Below are positions 24,820 to 35,273 of a stretch of 64,000 nt of DNA, one piece after another. The notes below the pieces were generated by a model. That model saw only the letters and a program-made list of their open reading frames with translations. It was not told the origin of the DNA and made no database searches. Origin of the DNA: Planctomycetota bacterium (GTDB lineage: Bacteria > Planctomycetota > B15-G4); the NCBI GenBank assembly GCA_020638905.1, contig JACKHP010000007.1, positions 1 to 64,000 on the forward strand, given 5' to 3'. Position 1 is the first letter of the stretch. Each line of letters opens with the position of its first letter. Both the position numbers and the translations under genes were made by a program.

Positions 24820-26100
24820 ATGACCCAGGAACAGACCAAGTCCCGGTCGCGTCGTTCCCGCCGGCGTCGAGGTCGTGGCCGCAAGCCGTGGCACGATCGC
24901 GGGAGCCAGCAGCAGAACCACAACACACACCAGCAGAGCCGGCCCGCCGAAGACGTCCCGTTCGGCCCGCAACCTCGCGTCGAAGTCGCCGGAGTGCTCG
25001 AGATGAGCCCCGACGGTCAGGGCTGGCTGCGCTCGATCGAGACCAGCTACGTCCCCGACGAGAACGACGCCTTCGTCCCGGCGGCCCTCTCGCGGGCCGA
25101 GAACCTGCGGCCGGGCGTCGAGATCAAGGGCTGGGCCGAGCGCATCAAGGGCCGCACCACGGTGGTCGAGATCACCACGGTCTGCGGCATGACGGCCGAA
25201 GAGGCCGCGGCGCTCCCGATCTTCAAGCAGCTCACGTCGATCGATCCCCGCGAGCGGTTCATCCTCGAGGGGGACGAGAACGACGACGCCGACAACGGGG
25301 CCGCCCAGAGCATGCGGGTGCTCGACCTGATCACCCCGGTGGGGCGTGGACAGCGCGGTCTGATCACCGCTCCGCCGCGCTCGGGCAAGACGATCCTCCT
25401 GCAACAGATCGCGAACAAGATCTCCAGGACTTACTCGGATGCGCACCTCATCGTGCTGCTCGTCGACGAGCGCCCCGAAGAGGCGACCCACTTCCGGCGC
25501 ACGGTCCAGGGCGAGGTCATCGCGTCCACGAACGACGAGCCGGCCGAACGGCACTGCCGCGTCACCGAGCTGACCGTCGAGCGCGCCCGGCGCCTCGTCG
25601 AGCGGGGCGACGACGTGGTCATCGTGATGGACTCGCTGACCCGCCTCGGCCGCGCCTACAACGTCACCGTCCGGAACTCGGGCCGTACCCTGTCGGGCGG
25701 CGTCGATTCGCGCACGCTCGAGAAGCCGAAGGCCTTCTTCGGTGCCGCCCGCAACGTCGAGGGCGGCGGTTCGCTGACCATCCTCGCCACGGCGCTGATC
25801 GAGACGGGCAGTCGCATGGACGAGGTCATCTTCGAGGAGTTCAAGGGCACCGGCAACATGGAGCTCGTCCTGTCGCGCGAGCTGGCGGAACGACGGGTCT
25901 GGCCCGCGGTCGACATCAACAAGTCGGGCACCCGCAAGGAGGAGCTGCTCCTCCCGCCGGAGGTCTACAGGAAGGTCGTCATGCTGCGGCGCGTCCTATC
26001 CCAGATGCACCCGGTCGAAGCCATGCAAGTGCTGATGGCGAAAGTCAGGGAGACGAGGGACAACGAGGCTTTCCTGAAGAGCTTCGAAGTGCGGAGATAG
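24820..26100 (+). CDS. rho: Transcription termination factor Rho
   Basis: 426 residues. Hexameric RNA-dependent ATPase that ends transcription. The first 50 residues are a basic, Gln-rich insertion (RSRRSRRRRGRGRKPW...QQQNHNTHQQ) in place of the usual N-terminal helix bundle. The RNA-binding cold-shock-like domain follows (GVLEMSPDGQGWLRS...YVPDENDAFVPAALSRAENLRPG). The ATPase core has APPRSGKTILLQQIA (P-loop, about 183-197), VLLVDERPEEATHF, MDSLTRLGRAYN and the R-loop region FFGAARNVEGGGSLTILATALIETGSRMDEVIFEEFKGTGNMEL. The ATG at 24820 has GGAGAG 8 bp upstream; an earlier in-frame start is less likely. A Ser/Thr kinase starts 4 bp after the stop. Confidence 0.97.
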   Translation: MTQEQTKSRSRRSRRRRGRGRKPWHDRGSQQQNHNTHQQSRPAEDVPFGPQPRVEVAGVLEMSPDGQGWLRSIETSYVPDENDAFVPAALSRAENLRPGVEIKGWAERIKGRTTVVEITTVCGMTAEEAAALPIFKQLTSIDPRERFILEGDENDDADNGAAQSMRVLDLITPVGRGQRGLITAPPRSGKTILLQQIANKISRTYSDAHLIVLLVDERPEEATHFRRTVQGEVIASTNDEPAERHCRVTELTVERARRLVERGDDVVIVMDSLTRLGRAYNVTVRNSGRTLSGGVDSRTLEKPKAFFGAARNVEGGGSLTILATALIETGSRMDEVIFEEFKGTGNMELVLSRELAERRVWPAVDINKSGTRKEELLLPPEVYRKVVMLRRVLSQMHPVEAMQVLMAKVRETRDNEAFLKSFEVRR

Positions 26101-26104
26101 GTCC

Positions 26105-27937
26105 ATGACGGTTCCCGATCGCCTGGGCGATTTCCGGATCGTCGAGGAGATCGGACGCGGCGGGTTCGGCGTCGTCTATCGGGCGGAGCAGGTCAGTCTC
26201 GGCCGTCCCGTGGCGCTGAAGGTGCTCTATCCGCACCGCGTCCACACGAAGGACGAGATCGCGCGCTTCGAACGCGAGGCGCATGCGGCCGCTCGTCTCG
26301 ACCACCCCTCCGTGGTCTCCGTCTATTCGTGGGGCGAGGACGACGGCAACTTCTTCATCGCCCAGAAGCTCGTCGGATGCGGCACGACGCTGGCCGACCG
26401 CATCCAGGAGATGAAGGCTGCCGGCGAGCCGCCCAAGGGCTGGTTCCGCACGGCGGCCAAGGTGCTCGCGGCGGCGGCCGCCGGACTGCAGCACGCGCAC
26501 GATCGCGGCATCATCCATCGCGACATCAAGCCCGGGAACATCCTGCTCGACGAGAAGGGCGACCCGTTCCTGGGCGACTTCGGCCTGGCCAAGGTCGAGG
26601 ACGGCCTCGAGCTCTCGCGCACCGGCGACTTCGCCGGTTCGCCGTACTACATGTCGCCCGAGCAGGCCGACGGCAAGCGCGGCGAGATCGACCACCGCTC
26701 CGACATCTACTCGCTGGGCGTGACCTTGTACGAGATGCTCACGCTCGAGGCGCCCTTCCAGGGGACCTCGGCGCACGAGATCATCCGCAAGATCCTGGGC
26801 GAAGAACCGCGGCGTCCGAGCAAGATCGAACCGCGCGTGCCGCCCGACCTCGAGACGATCTGCCTCAAGGCGATCGAGAAGGCCCGTTCGCGGCGGTACC
26901 AGACCGCCGAGGCCTTCGCGAAGGACCTGCGCGCCTTCCTCGACGGCGAGCCCATCGACGCGGTGCCGCTCAGCACGGTCAGCCGGGTCTGGCGCCAGGC
27001 GCGACGTCATCGCCAGACGGTCGGGCTCGTGGTGCTCGGCGGCGCGCTCGTCTCGCTCGCGTTCTGGAACATGCGCACCACCGCAGACCGCAAGCTGGCG
27101 GAGCAGGAGAACAAGCAGATGCGCGCGCAGATCGAGACCAGCAAGGCCGCGACCGACGCGGTCAAGCGCGAGGAGGAGCAGCTCACCGCGCAGCTCGAAG
27201 AGCAGATCGACGTGGCGCTCCAGGAGAACGACGTCGAGAAGGCCCAGCGTCTGCGCGAGGCTCGGCGGCAGTTGAGCGGCCTGTTCGACGAGGGACGCGA
27301 GCTGCTCGACGAGTACGTCTCGTCGATCACCGACAGCCAGGCCCTCCAGGACGTGCAGACCTCGCTGCAGACGCGGCTCCTCACGGGAGCGCTGTCGCAG
27401 ATCCTGCCCTCGGGCGAGAACGAAGAACCCGACACGGCGCCCGCCCCCGAGCCCGAGCCGGATGCGCCGTCGACGCGCCTGGCCGCCGACGTGAGCGCCT
27501 GGTTCGACGCGCTGCAGAACGCCTCGCGAGAGTGGGACCTGAACAAGCTCGGACAGACCGACGGCGTGCGAGCCATCGACGGGGTCGATCCGCTCGACGT
27601 GCTCGACCCCGCGGCGGGCGACGAGCGCGGCGCGGTCCGGCTGGCGGCTCCGCCGTCCGGCGACTCCGACGTCCCGCGGGAACCGGCCGCGGCCGCGATG
27701 CTCGATCCCGTCGAGGTGGAGTGGCTGCTCTCGATCCCGTGGCAGTTGCGCGAGCGGGTGTTGAGCACGCGCCGGGCGCCCGAGCACGCGCCCGTGGCGA
27801 CGCCGGTGCTCGATCCCGGCGGGGCGTCCGAGGTCTTGCCGATGGCTCCGACGGGCGAGGGCGCGGGAGTCCCGCGACGCGTGCTCGCTCCGCCGCCGGG
27901 CTTCGTCCTGGGGATCCCGCGGACGGACGGTCGCTGA
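26105..27937 (+). CDS. Membrane Ser/Thr protein kinase encoded directly after rho
   Basis: 610 residues. Hanks-type kinase domain at about 8-275: glycine loop IGRGGFGVVYRAEQ, lysine in VALKVLYP, catalytic loop HRDIKPGN (D140), DFGLAKVED and SPYYMSPEQ, all intact. One transmembrane helix (about 304-324, TVGLVVLGGALVSLAFW) separates it from an outer domain. That domain starts with a coiled coil (about 325-420, rich in Q/E/K/R) and ends in an acidic, Pro-rich, low-complexity part. This layout is common for planctomycete and myxobacterial kinases. The 4-bp gap from rho indicates co-transcription; whether the kinase acts on Rho or translation factors is speculation. A strong hairpin follows the gene. 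Confidence 0.9.
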   Translation: MTVPDRLGDFRIVEEIGRGGFGVVYRAEQVSLGRPVALKVLYPHRVHTKDEIARFEREAHAAARLDHPSVVSVYSWGEDDGNFFIAQKLVGCGTTLADRIQEMKAAGEPPKGWFRTAAKVLAAAAAGLQHAHDRGIIHRDIKPGNILLDEKGDPFLGDFGLAKVEDGLELSRTGDFAGSPYYMSPEQADGKRGEIDHRSDIYSLGVTLYEMLTLEAPFQGTSAHEIIRKILGEEPRRPSKIEPRVPPDLETICLKAIEKARSRRYQTAEAFAKDLRAFLDGEPIDAVPLSTVSRVWRQARRHRQTVGLVVLGGALVSLAFWNMRTTADRKLAEQENKQMRAQIETSKAATDAVKREEEQLTAQLEEQIDVALQENDVEKAQRLREARRQLSGLFDEGRELLDEYVSSITDSQALQDVQTSLQTRLLTGALSQILPSGENEEPDTAPAPEPEPDAPSTRLAADVSAWFDALQNASREWDLNKLGQTDGVRAIDGVDPLDVLDPAAGDERGAVRLAAPPSGDSDVPREPAAAAMLDPVEVEWLLSIPWQLRERVLSTRRAPEHAPVATPVLDPGGASEVLPMAPTGEGAGVPRRVLAPPPGFVLGIPRTDGR

Positions 27938-27998
27938 TCGCTCGGCCGTGCGCCGTGCTCCCGTCGCATCGTGTCCCGTCAGGTCGGCCGTGAACGCA

Positions 27999-28032
27999 GC
28001 GGGCCCCGGGATCTCGCGATCCCGGGGCCCGC
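27999..28032. terminator. Perfect 15-bp hairpin between the converging kinase and fusA genes
   Basis: The arm at 27999-28013 (GCGGGCCCCGGGATC) is exactly complementary to 28018-28032, with a 4-base TCGC loop. It is nearly equidistant from the kinase stop (62 bp) and the fusA stop (31 bp), and so probably serves both strands. No T-tract. It is the best-formed stem seen in any gap of the window. Confidence 0.7.
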
Positions 28033-28062
28033 GTCACGTCGGGGACGAGGACGGCCCGCGGG

Positions 28063-30186
<2,124 letters not shown>

Positions 30187-30254
30187 GGGAGTACCTGCAG
30201 CGTCGGCTCGATCGCCGGGCGGAGCGGTCTTCGGATCACCTGGAAAAGCTGGTG

Positions 30255-30283
30255 ATTTCAGCACGCGCGGGACGGTACGTCAA
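30255..30283 (-). promoter_or_regulatory. Promoter of fusA
   Basis: On the minus strand: TTGACG (30283-30278), 17-bp spacer, TGAAAT (30260-30255). Matches are 5/6 and 4/6 with ideal spacing, the best promoter in the window. The expected start near 30247 gives a leader of about 60 nt. The sequence lies 63 bp before the divergent exported-protein gene. Confidence 0.65.
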
Positions 30284-30345
30284 TGCCATGAGGTTCGCGT
30301 GAACTCCCGCTGTACCTTGACGGCTCGCTCCGGACCCCGCTCGAC

Positions 30346-31014
30346 GTGACCTTCCGACTGTCCCACGTGCTGGCACTCATGCTGCTGCTGCTCCTGGCGG
30401 GAGTGGCCAGCGTCGGGTACCTCGAGGCCCGTTCGGGTGGGGCCGCCGTACCCGGTCTCGTGCTCGTCGACGCGCCGGTCTTCGACCAGGCGGCCCTCGA
30501 CGAACTCGCCTCCCAGTGGAGCGGGCGGGGCGCGGCGCGGCGCGAGCTCGTGGTGGCACAGCCCGGCGTCCCGCTGGCTCCGTTCGAAAGCCGATTCGTG
30601 CGTCGGGTGATGAGCCGTGGCGACGTGACGGCCCTGTTCACCCTCGATCCCGCCTTCGGACGCCCCGAGGCCGCGCGCCTCGGAGGCTGGCAGGCGGTGC
30701 TCGACAGCTTCCCCGCCCTGGGAGGCGAGCTTCCGCTCGAGCGCCTCGTGGCGGCCGGCGCCGAGTTCGTCCGCAGCCAATCGGGGACGCGCGCCTTCCT
30801 GGGCGCGCTCGTGCTCGACCCGCGCTCGCGCGACGTGCCCGATCTCGAGCCGCTGATCGAGGCCCTCGAGCGCCTGCCCGACTACCGGCGCAGCAGCCTC
30901 GTGGTGCTGGGACGGGGCCGCGGCGAGGTGCGTCCCGTGCTGCGTCTCGACCTGGGACGCTGGGGAGGTCGCGCGCGTCCCGTCCTGGCCGACCTGCTGG
31001 AGTTGGCCTGGTGA
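30346..31014 (+). CDS. Exported or membrane-anchored protein of unknown function, possible degenerate alkaline-phosphatase fold
   Basis: 222 residues from a GTG start at 30346; a later ATG (residue 12) is possible. An N-terminal hydrophobic segment (about 6-24, HVLALMLLLLLAGVASVGYL) is a signal or anchor. The body has features that loosely echo the sulfatase/phosphatase superfamily: GLVLVDAPVFDQAALDELA near the start (nucleophile-strand-like) and YRRSSLVVLGRGRGE near the end, where active family members have a TDHGE-type motif. The catalytic residues are absent, so any relation would be to a pseudoenzyme. It is joined by a GTGA overlap to mqnB, so it is co-expressed with menaquinone synthesis; a functional link is not evident. 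Confidence 0.6.
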   Translation: MTFRLSHVLALMLLLLLAGVASVGYLEARSGGAAVPGLVLVDAPVFDQAALDELASQWSGRGAARRELVVAQPGVPLAPFESRFVRRVMSRGDVTALFTLDPAFGRPEAARLGGWQAVLDSFPALGGELPLERLVAAGAEFVRSQSGTRAFLGALVLDPRSRDVPDLEPLIEALERLPDYRRSSLVVLGRGRGEVRPVLRLDLGRWGGRARPVLADLLELAW

Positions 31015-31631
31015 GCCTGCCGCCCGGGACGCTGCTCGTGGTGCCGACCGCGCTCGAGGCCCGCGGCCTGGGGCGGCCCGACGCGGCGCGCTGCGGGGTG
31101 GGGCTCGTCGCCTCGGCCCTGGGAGCGGCCGAACTGCTGGCCCGTCGGCGCCCGACCGCGCTGCTGCTGGTCGGCCTGGCCGGGACGCGCGACGTCCGCC
31201 GCCTGCCCGTGGGCACGCTGCTGGCCGTCGACTCCGTGTTGAACGCCGCGGTCGGCGCCGGCGCGGGCGCCGGCTTCGTCCCGCTCGGGGCCCTGGGCCT
31301 GCCGGCCGACGAGGACTTGCCGCCCGATCGGCTCGAGCTCCTGCATCTCGAGGGTCCCTGGCCGGCCGGATCGGCCCAGCACCACGGAGTCTCGGCCACG
31401 GTGGCGACTGCCTCGTCCGACCGAGCCCAGGCGGCGACGCTGCCGTGCGAGGCCCTGATCGAAGAGATGGAGGGGTACGCGGTGGCCCTGGCCTGCCGAC
31501 GCGCCGGCGTGGCCTGCGCGATGCTGCGCGCCGTCAGCAACGAGGCCGGTGTGCGCGACAAGGCCGCCTGGGACGTGGCGGGTGCCCTGGCGGCGCTGGC
31601 CGCAGCCCTGGATGCCCTCGAAGTTCCTTGA
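31011..31631 (+). CDS. mqnB: Futalosine hydrolase
   Basis: 206 residues, nucleoside-phosphorylase fold. It removes the base from futalosine (or acts on aminodeoxyfutalosine) in the alternative menaquinone pathway. Family features: VVPTALEARGL at the N-terminus, the phosphorylase-family ALLLVGLAGTRD loop, and the catalytic block EEMEGYAVALACRRAGVACAMLRAVSNEAG near 145-180, where the ME and N residues bind the ribose and base. The GTG at 31011 overlaps the previous stop. mqnD follows at 22 bp, which supports this assignment over a general nucleosidase. Confidence 0.9.
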   Translation: MSLPPGTLLVVPTALEARGLGRPDAARCGVGLVASALGAAELLARRRPTALLLVGLAGTRDVRRLPVGTLLAVDSVLNAAVGAGAGAGFVPLGALGLPADEDLPPDRLELLHLEGPWPAGSAQHHGVSATVATASSDRAQAATLPCEALIEEMEGYAVALACRRAGVACAMLRAVSNEAGVRDKAAWDVAGALAALAAALDALEVP

Positions 31632-31653
31632 ACTTACCCGTGAAACACCCGCG

Positions 31654-32478
31654 ATGAACCCGACCACGCTCGACGTGGGGCTCTCCACGTGTCCCAACGA
31701 CACCTTCTTGTTCGCGCCGCTGCTCGACGGGCGGCTCGACACGGGGGCGCTCGAGCTGCGGTTGCACCTGGCCGACGTCCAGGAGTTGAACGAGGCCCTG
31801 GCCGAAGGCCGGCTCGACGTGTCGAAGGCGAGCTTCGCCACCGCGCTGGCCCTCTCCGACCGCTTCGGAGTGCTCCCCGTGGGAGCGGCCCTCGGCTTCG
31901 GGGTGGGTCCGGTGCTGCTCGGCCGTCCCGGACTGGGGTCCCTGCCGCGCGCGGCGCGCGTGCTGTGTCCGGGCGAGGGCACGACGGCCACCCTGCTGCT
32001 GCGCTGCCTGCACCCCGAGCTCGAACACATCGAGCAGGTGCGATTCGACGCGATCATGCCGGCCCTGTCCCGGGGCGAGGCCGATGCCGGGGTGTGCATC
32101 CACGAGGGGCGCTTCACCTACGAGGCTGCCGGCCTCCCGCTGCTCGAAGATCTCGGCGCCACGTGGGAGCGCGTGACCGGCAGTCCCGTGCCGCTCGGCG
32201 GACTGCTCGCGCGACGCGATCTTCCGGACGACGTGCTCGGCGCCTTGGTCGACGTGCTCTCGCGCTCTCTCGCCGCCGCGCGCGCCGAGCCCGAGCGCGC
32301 GCTGCCCGTCATGCGCCGCCACGCGCAGGAGCTCGACGACGAGGTGCTCTGGCGTCACGTCGAACTCTACGTGAACGAGCACACCACCGACCTGGGCACG
32401 CTGGGCGCGCACTGCCTCGACGAGCTCGCGCGTCGCAGCGGCGCCGCGCACGCGCCGCCCGTCCTGCGCGGGACGTGA
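31654..32478 (+). CDS. mqnD: 1,4-dihydroxy-6-naphthoate synthase
   Basis: 274 residues, periplasmic-binding-protein-like fold but a cytoplasmic enzyme. It converts cyclic dehypoxanthine futalosine to 1,4-dihydroxy-6-naphthoate, a late step in the futalosine menaquinone route. LSTCPNDTFLFAPLLDG at the N-terminus is the MqnD signature, followed by DVSKASF and CPGEGTTATLLLRC, then GVCIHEGRFTYEAAGL. I chose the ATG at 31654 since it begins just before the conserved block. Together with mqnB it shows that this bacterium makes menaquinone by the futalosine route; mqnA, mqnC and mqnE are not in the window. Confidence 0.94.
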   Translation: MNPTTLDVGLSTCPNDTFLFAPLLDGRLDTGALELRLHLADVQELNEALAEGRLDVSKASFATALALSDRFGVLPVGAALGFGVGPVLLGRPGLGSLPRAARVLCPGEGTTATLLLRCLHPELEHIEQVRFDAIMPALSRGEADAGVCIHEGRFTYEAAGLPLLEDLGATWERVTGSPVPLGGLLARRDLPDDVLGALVDVLSRSLAAARAEPERALPVMRRHAQELDDEVLWRHVELYVNEHTTDLGTLGAHCLDELARRSGAAHAPPVLRGT

Positions 32479-32720
32479 CGCGACGCGTTGCGGTCGATGC
32501 CGTGTCCGGCCCGGCGCCGGCCGTCCGACCTCGTTTTTCGTGGTGTCGCTCCGGGGGCGTGGATAAGCTCTGGAATCGCATCGTCCGCCGATCGCACGGC
32601 GCTCCACGGCTCGATGCGACGGGGCGATCCTGCCGGTCCCGGTGAGTGCTTTCCGCCATGGGTTCGCGTGCCCGCCGTGCGGCGCGCGGTCCCGGTCGTT
32701 CCCGTGAGGACTGGCGTGTC
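32479..32720. other. Gap before the type VI secretion genes
   Basis: No separate gene seen. Lowest-GC spots are TCGTTTTTCG (32531-32540) and GGATAAGCT (32561-32569). TAAGCT is the best -10 candidate for the T6SS unit, but no good -35 lies 16-18 bp upstream. The frame of the first T6SS gene stays open back to 32646 with ATG at 32658, so part of this stretch may be coding. Confidence 0.4.
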
Positions 32721-33284
32721 GTGAGCGACATGAACCTCGATGACACCAGCATGGACACCATGCTGAGCCCGCCCTCGGGCGCGATGACGCTGGCGAACCT
32801 CGTCTCGCTCGTGCGCCCCGAGATGCAGAAGGCGGTCGCGCACGCCGATCCGAAAGACCTCGAAGAGATCCTGACGCAGCTGCTGGCCTACGCCTGCGCC
32901 GTCGAGAAGGTGCTGGCCGAGGCCGCCGGGACGTCGGGCACCATGCCCGGTCACGCCGTCTCGCTGCGTGCGTACGTCGAGCAGGTGCTGTCGGGCGAGG
33001 CGCGCGAGACCGCGCGTCCGCGTCTGGCGAACTACTTCCTCGACTCGCTCGTGTTCTTCATGAAGACGCACGCCGGCGTCGAGAAGGCGATGGACCGCTT
33101 CGCCACCCAGCTCGCCGAGGCGCTGCGCCCTTCGCACATCGAAGACCGCGTCAAGCCCAGCGCGTTGCTGCGCATGTTCGGCCTGCACGAGGGCGCCTAC
33201 TGGCGCGAGTTCTGTCGCCAGTTCCGCAGCCTCGACGCCGCGGGCGTGCGCCAGCTCGCAGACAATCCCAGCCGTCGAACCTGA
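32721..33284 (+). CDS. T6SS-linked helical protein, perhaps related to the C-terminal domain of TagH
   Basis: 187 residues from GTG 32721 (GAGGA 10 bp upstream); ATGs at 32658 and 32730 are alternatives. All-helical, no signal peptide. The region from about residue 125 (FATQLAEALRPSHIEDRV...FGLHEGAYWREFCRQFRSL) resembles the end of the T6SS FHA protein TagH, where an Lxxxx(F/L)xPxxLExR pattern is followed by a YWxxYxxxYxxL pattern. No FHA domain precedes it here. It lies directly upstream of the TssJ-position lipoprotein and TssK, the usual TagH position. The assignment is inference from weak motif and context. It would act in the cytoplasm, perhaps linking the kinase to the baseplate or membrane complex. 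Confidence 0.45.
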   Translation: MSDMNLDDTSMDTMLSPPSGAMTLANLVSLVRPEMQKAVAHADPKDLEEILTQLLAYACAVEKVLAEAAGTSGTMPGHAVSLRAYVEQVLSGEARETARPRLANYFLDSLVFFMKTHAGVEKAMDRFATQLAEALRPSHIEDRVKPSALLRMFGLHEGAYWREFCRQFRSLDAAGVRQLADNPSRRT

Positions 33285-33322
33285 GGCGCCGTGTGCCTCC
33301 CCACGCCGGAGAACGAGCCCAG

Positions 33323-33859
33323 ATGCGCACGCGTGCCCTTCCCCTGCGGACGCTCCCGCTGCTGCTCGTGCTCCCGCTGCTGCTCGGCGGCTGCACCCTG
33401 ATGGCCGATTGGTTCTGCTGGGACGTGCGCGTCGAGCTGCACCTCGACGCCTCCCCGGTCGAGGTCTGGAAGTCGTCCGTCCTCTCGGTCTCGGTGATCC
33501 TGCTCGGCAAGGACGAACCGGTGGTCAACTCGGTGCCCGAGTTCGAGGACAAGGCCGCGCTCGTCGACTGGTTCACCGATCGCAACACACCCGAGCTGCG
33601 CAGCCTGCGGGCCCAGGGGCGGGCCGTCGACCTCGAGCTGCCGATCGGTCGCACGTCGGGTCTGCAGCAGGTGGTGCGCCTGTCGCGCGGCGACCTCGAA
33701 CTCGACGGCTGCCAGGTGATCGTGGTGGCCAACTTCGCCACCGGCGAACTCGACGGCCAGCGTCTGGCGATCGGGCTCTCGGACGCGTGTCACGTCGCGG
33801 TGCGGCTGAACGCCGACGGCACGATCGAGGACGTCACCCACGAAGTCGTCCGGGACTGA
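33323..33859 (+). CDS. Lipoprotein in the TssJ position
   Basis: 178 residues. The ATG at 33323 opens a signal peptide ending in lipobox LGGC (LPLLLGGCTLMADWF), giving a lipidated mature protein of about 150 residues. It is beta-rich (VRVELHLDASPVEVWKSSVLSVSVILLGKDE...FEDKAALVDWFTD), compatible with the transthyretin-like fold of TssJ, the outer-membrane lipoprotein of the T6SS membrane complex. The location just before tssK-tssL-tssM is the typical tssJ site. The sequence is too divergent to be sure, so I give no symbol. GGAGA lies 10 bp upstream. Confidence 0.55.
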   Translation: MRTRALPLRTLPLLLVLPLLLGGCTLMADWFCWDVRVELHLDASPVEVWKSSVLSVSVILLGKDEPVVNSVPEFEDKAALVDWFTDRNTPELRSLRAQGRAVDLELPIGRTSGLQQVVRLSRGDLELDGCQVIVVANFATGELDGQRLAIGLSDACHVAVRLNADGTIEDVTHEVVRD

Positions 33860-33876
33860 CCCGGGGAGAGCGCTCG

Positions 33877-35262
33877 ATGCCCGGTTTGTTCCCCGAGATC
33901 CACTGGGACGACGGACTGCTGCTCAGGCCGCAGCACCTGCAGGCCTTCCAACGCCACTGCCAGGGCCTCGTCTCGCAGCTCACGCTGGCGCGTCCGTTCG
34001 GCTTCGGCGTGCGACGGCTCGAGATCCGCGAGGACAGCATCGGCAACTTCGTGTTCGAGGTGGCCGCGTGCGAGATCGTGATGCCCGACGGCTCGCTCGT
34101 CGTGGCGGGAGAGACCGCGACGCTGCCGCCGCTCGAGTTCCGTCACCTCGAGTCCGACGCGCCGCGCCTCGACGTGTGGCTGGCCATCCCGCTGCTCGTG
34201 CCGAACGCGCCCAACGTCGAGCAGCCCGACGGCGGCAGCGAGGGATCGGCCGGGCGCCGCTTCGTGCTCGACGCCGTCGACGTCCCCGACGAGAACACCG
34301 GCGGACGCGCCCAGTCGGTGGGCGTCAAGCGGCTCAACGTGCGGCTGTTCGTCGGGCAGCGTCCGCCGCAGGGGCACGTGACGCTCAAGATCGCCGAGCT
34401 CGAGAAGCGCGTGAGCGAAGGCACCGAGGGACGCACCTACACGCTCTCCAAGGCCTTCGTCCCGGCGTGCCTGCGCATCGAGGCCTCGCCCGTGCTGCAC
34501 CGCGTCGTGAAGGACGTGCGCGACCGCGTCGAGGAGAAGAACGCCGAGCTGCTCGGCCACCTGCGCGGGCGCCGCGACCTGCTCACGGGCGAGTCGGCCG
34601 AGCGCCCCGAGACGCTGCTCAAGCTGCAGGCGACGAACGCCATCCTGCCCGTGCTGCGCCAGCTCGCGGCGCAGGACGAGATGCACCCGTTCGACGTGTT
34701 CATGGTGCTCTGCCGGCTGGTGGGCGACCTGGCCATCTTCGGCGACACGTGGGAGCCGCCGAAGCTCTCGGTCTACAAGCACACCGAACCCGCCACCGCG
34801 TTCGCCGACCTGCGCGCGGTGGTGCTCGACCTGCTCGAGGCCGCGGTGCAGACCGGCATCGAGCGGCGCGAGTTCGCCGTGAAGGACGCCGAGCTGGGCA
34901 TCCTCGAGGCCGAGCTGCCGCCGGCGTTCCTGAAGAAGGGCGCGACGCTGCTGCTGGGTCTCGAGACCAAGCGCAGCCTCGACGAGGTGGCGCCGATGTT
35001 CACCAACGGACGCACCGTGCTCTCGGCGCCCGAGGAGATCAGCATGGTGCGGCGCGCGCGCATCGACGGCGTCCCGTGCCGGCCCGACCCCGCGCTGCAT
35101 CCGTCGCTGAAAGACCGCCCGGGCATCGTGTTCCTGCGCATCCGTCCCGAGGGCGACTTCTGGCCCGCGGTCGGTCCGTCGGGACGCCTCTCGCTGGCGG
35201 GCGAGGCCGTCGACGGGTCGACGCGCTTCTACGTCTACTGCGTGGGCGGCGCGGGCAACTGA
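33877..35262 (+). CDS. tssK: T6SS baseplate protein TssK
   Basis: 461 residues, the usual length for TssK (ImpJ/VasE), the trimeric adaptor joining the baseplate to the membrane complex. It opens with IHWDDGLLLRPQHLQAFQRH, the family signature (WxxGxxLxPQHFQ). Conserved RLDVWLAIPL, CLRIEASPVLHRVVKDV and LFGDTWEP-like DLAIFGDTWEPP segments follow. The start ATG at 33877 has GGGGAGAG about 7 bp upstream. It is 17 bp downstream of the lipoprotein gene and 11 bp upstream of tssL, in the canonical J-K-L-M order. Confidence 0.95.
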   Translation: MPGLFPEIHWDDGLLLRPQHLQAFQRHCQGLVSQLTLARPFGFGVRRLEIREDSIGNFVFEVAACEIVMPDGSLVVAGETATLPPLEFRHLESDAPRLDVWLAIPLLVPNAPNVEQPDGGSEGSAGRRFVLDAVDVPDENTGGRAQSVGVKRLNVRLFVGQRPPQGHVTLKIAELEKRVSEGTEGRTYTLSKAFVPACLRIEASPVLHRVVKDVRDRVEEKNAELLGHLRGRRDLLTGESAERPETLLKLQATNAILPVLRQLAAQDEMHPFDVFMVLCRLVGDLAIFGDTWEPPKLSVYKHTEPATAFADLRAVVLDLLEAAVQTGIERREFAVKDAELGILEAELPPAFLKKGATLLLGLETKRSLDEVAPMFTNGRTVLSAPEEISMVRRARIDGVPCRPDPALHPSLKDRPGIVFLRIRPEGDFWPAVGPSGRLSLAGEAVDGSTRFYVYCVGGAGN

Positions 35263-35273
35263 CGGAGGGATCG

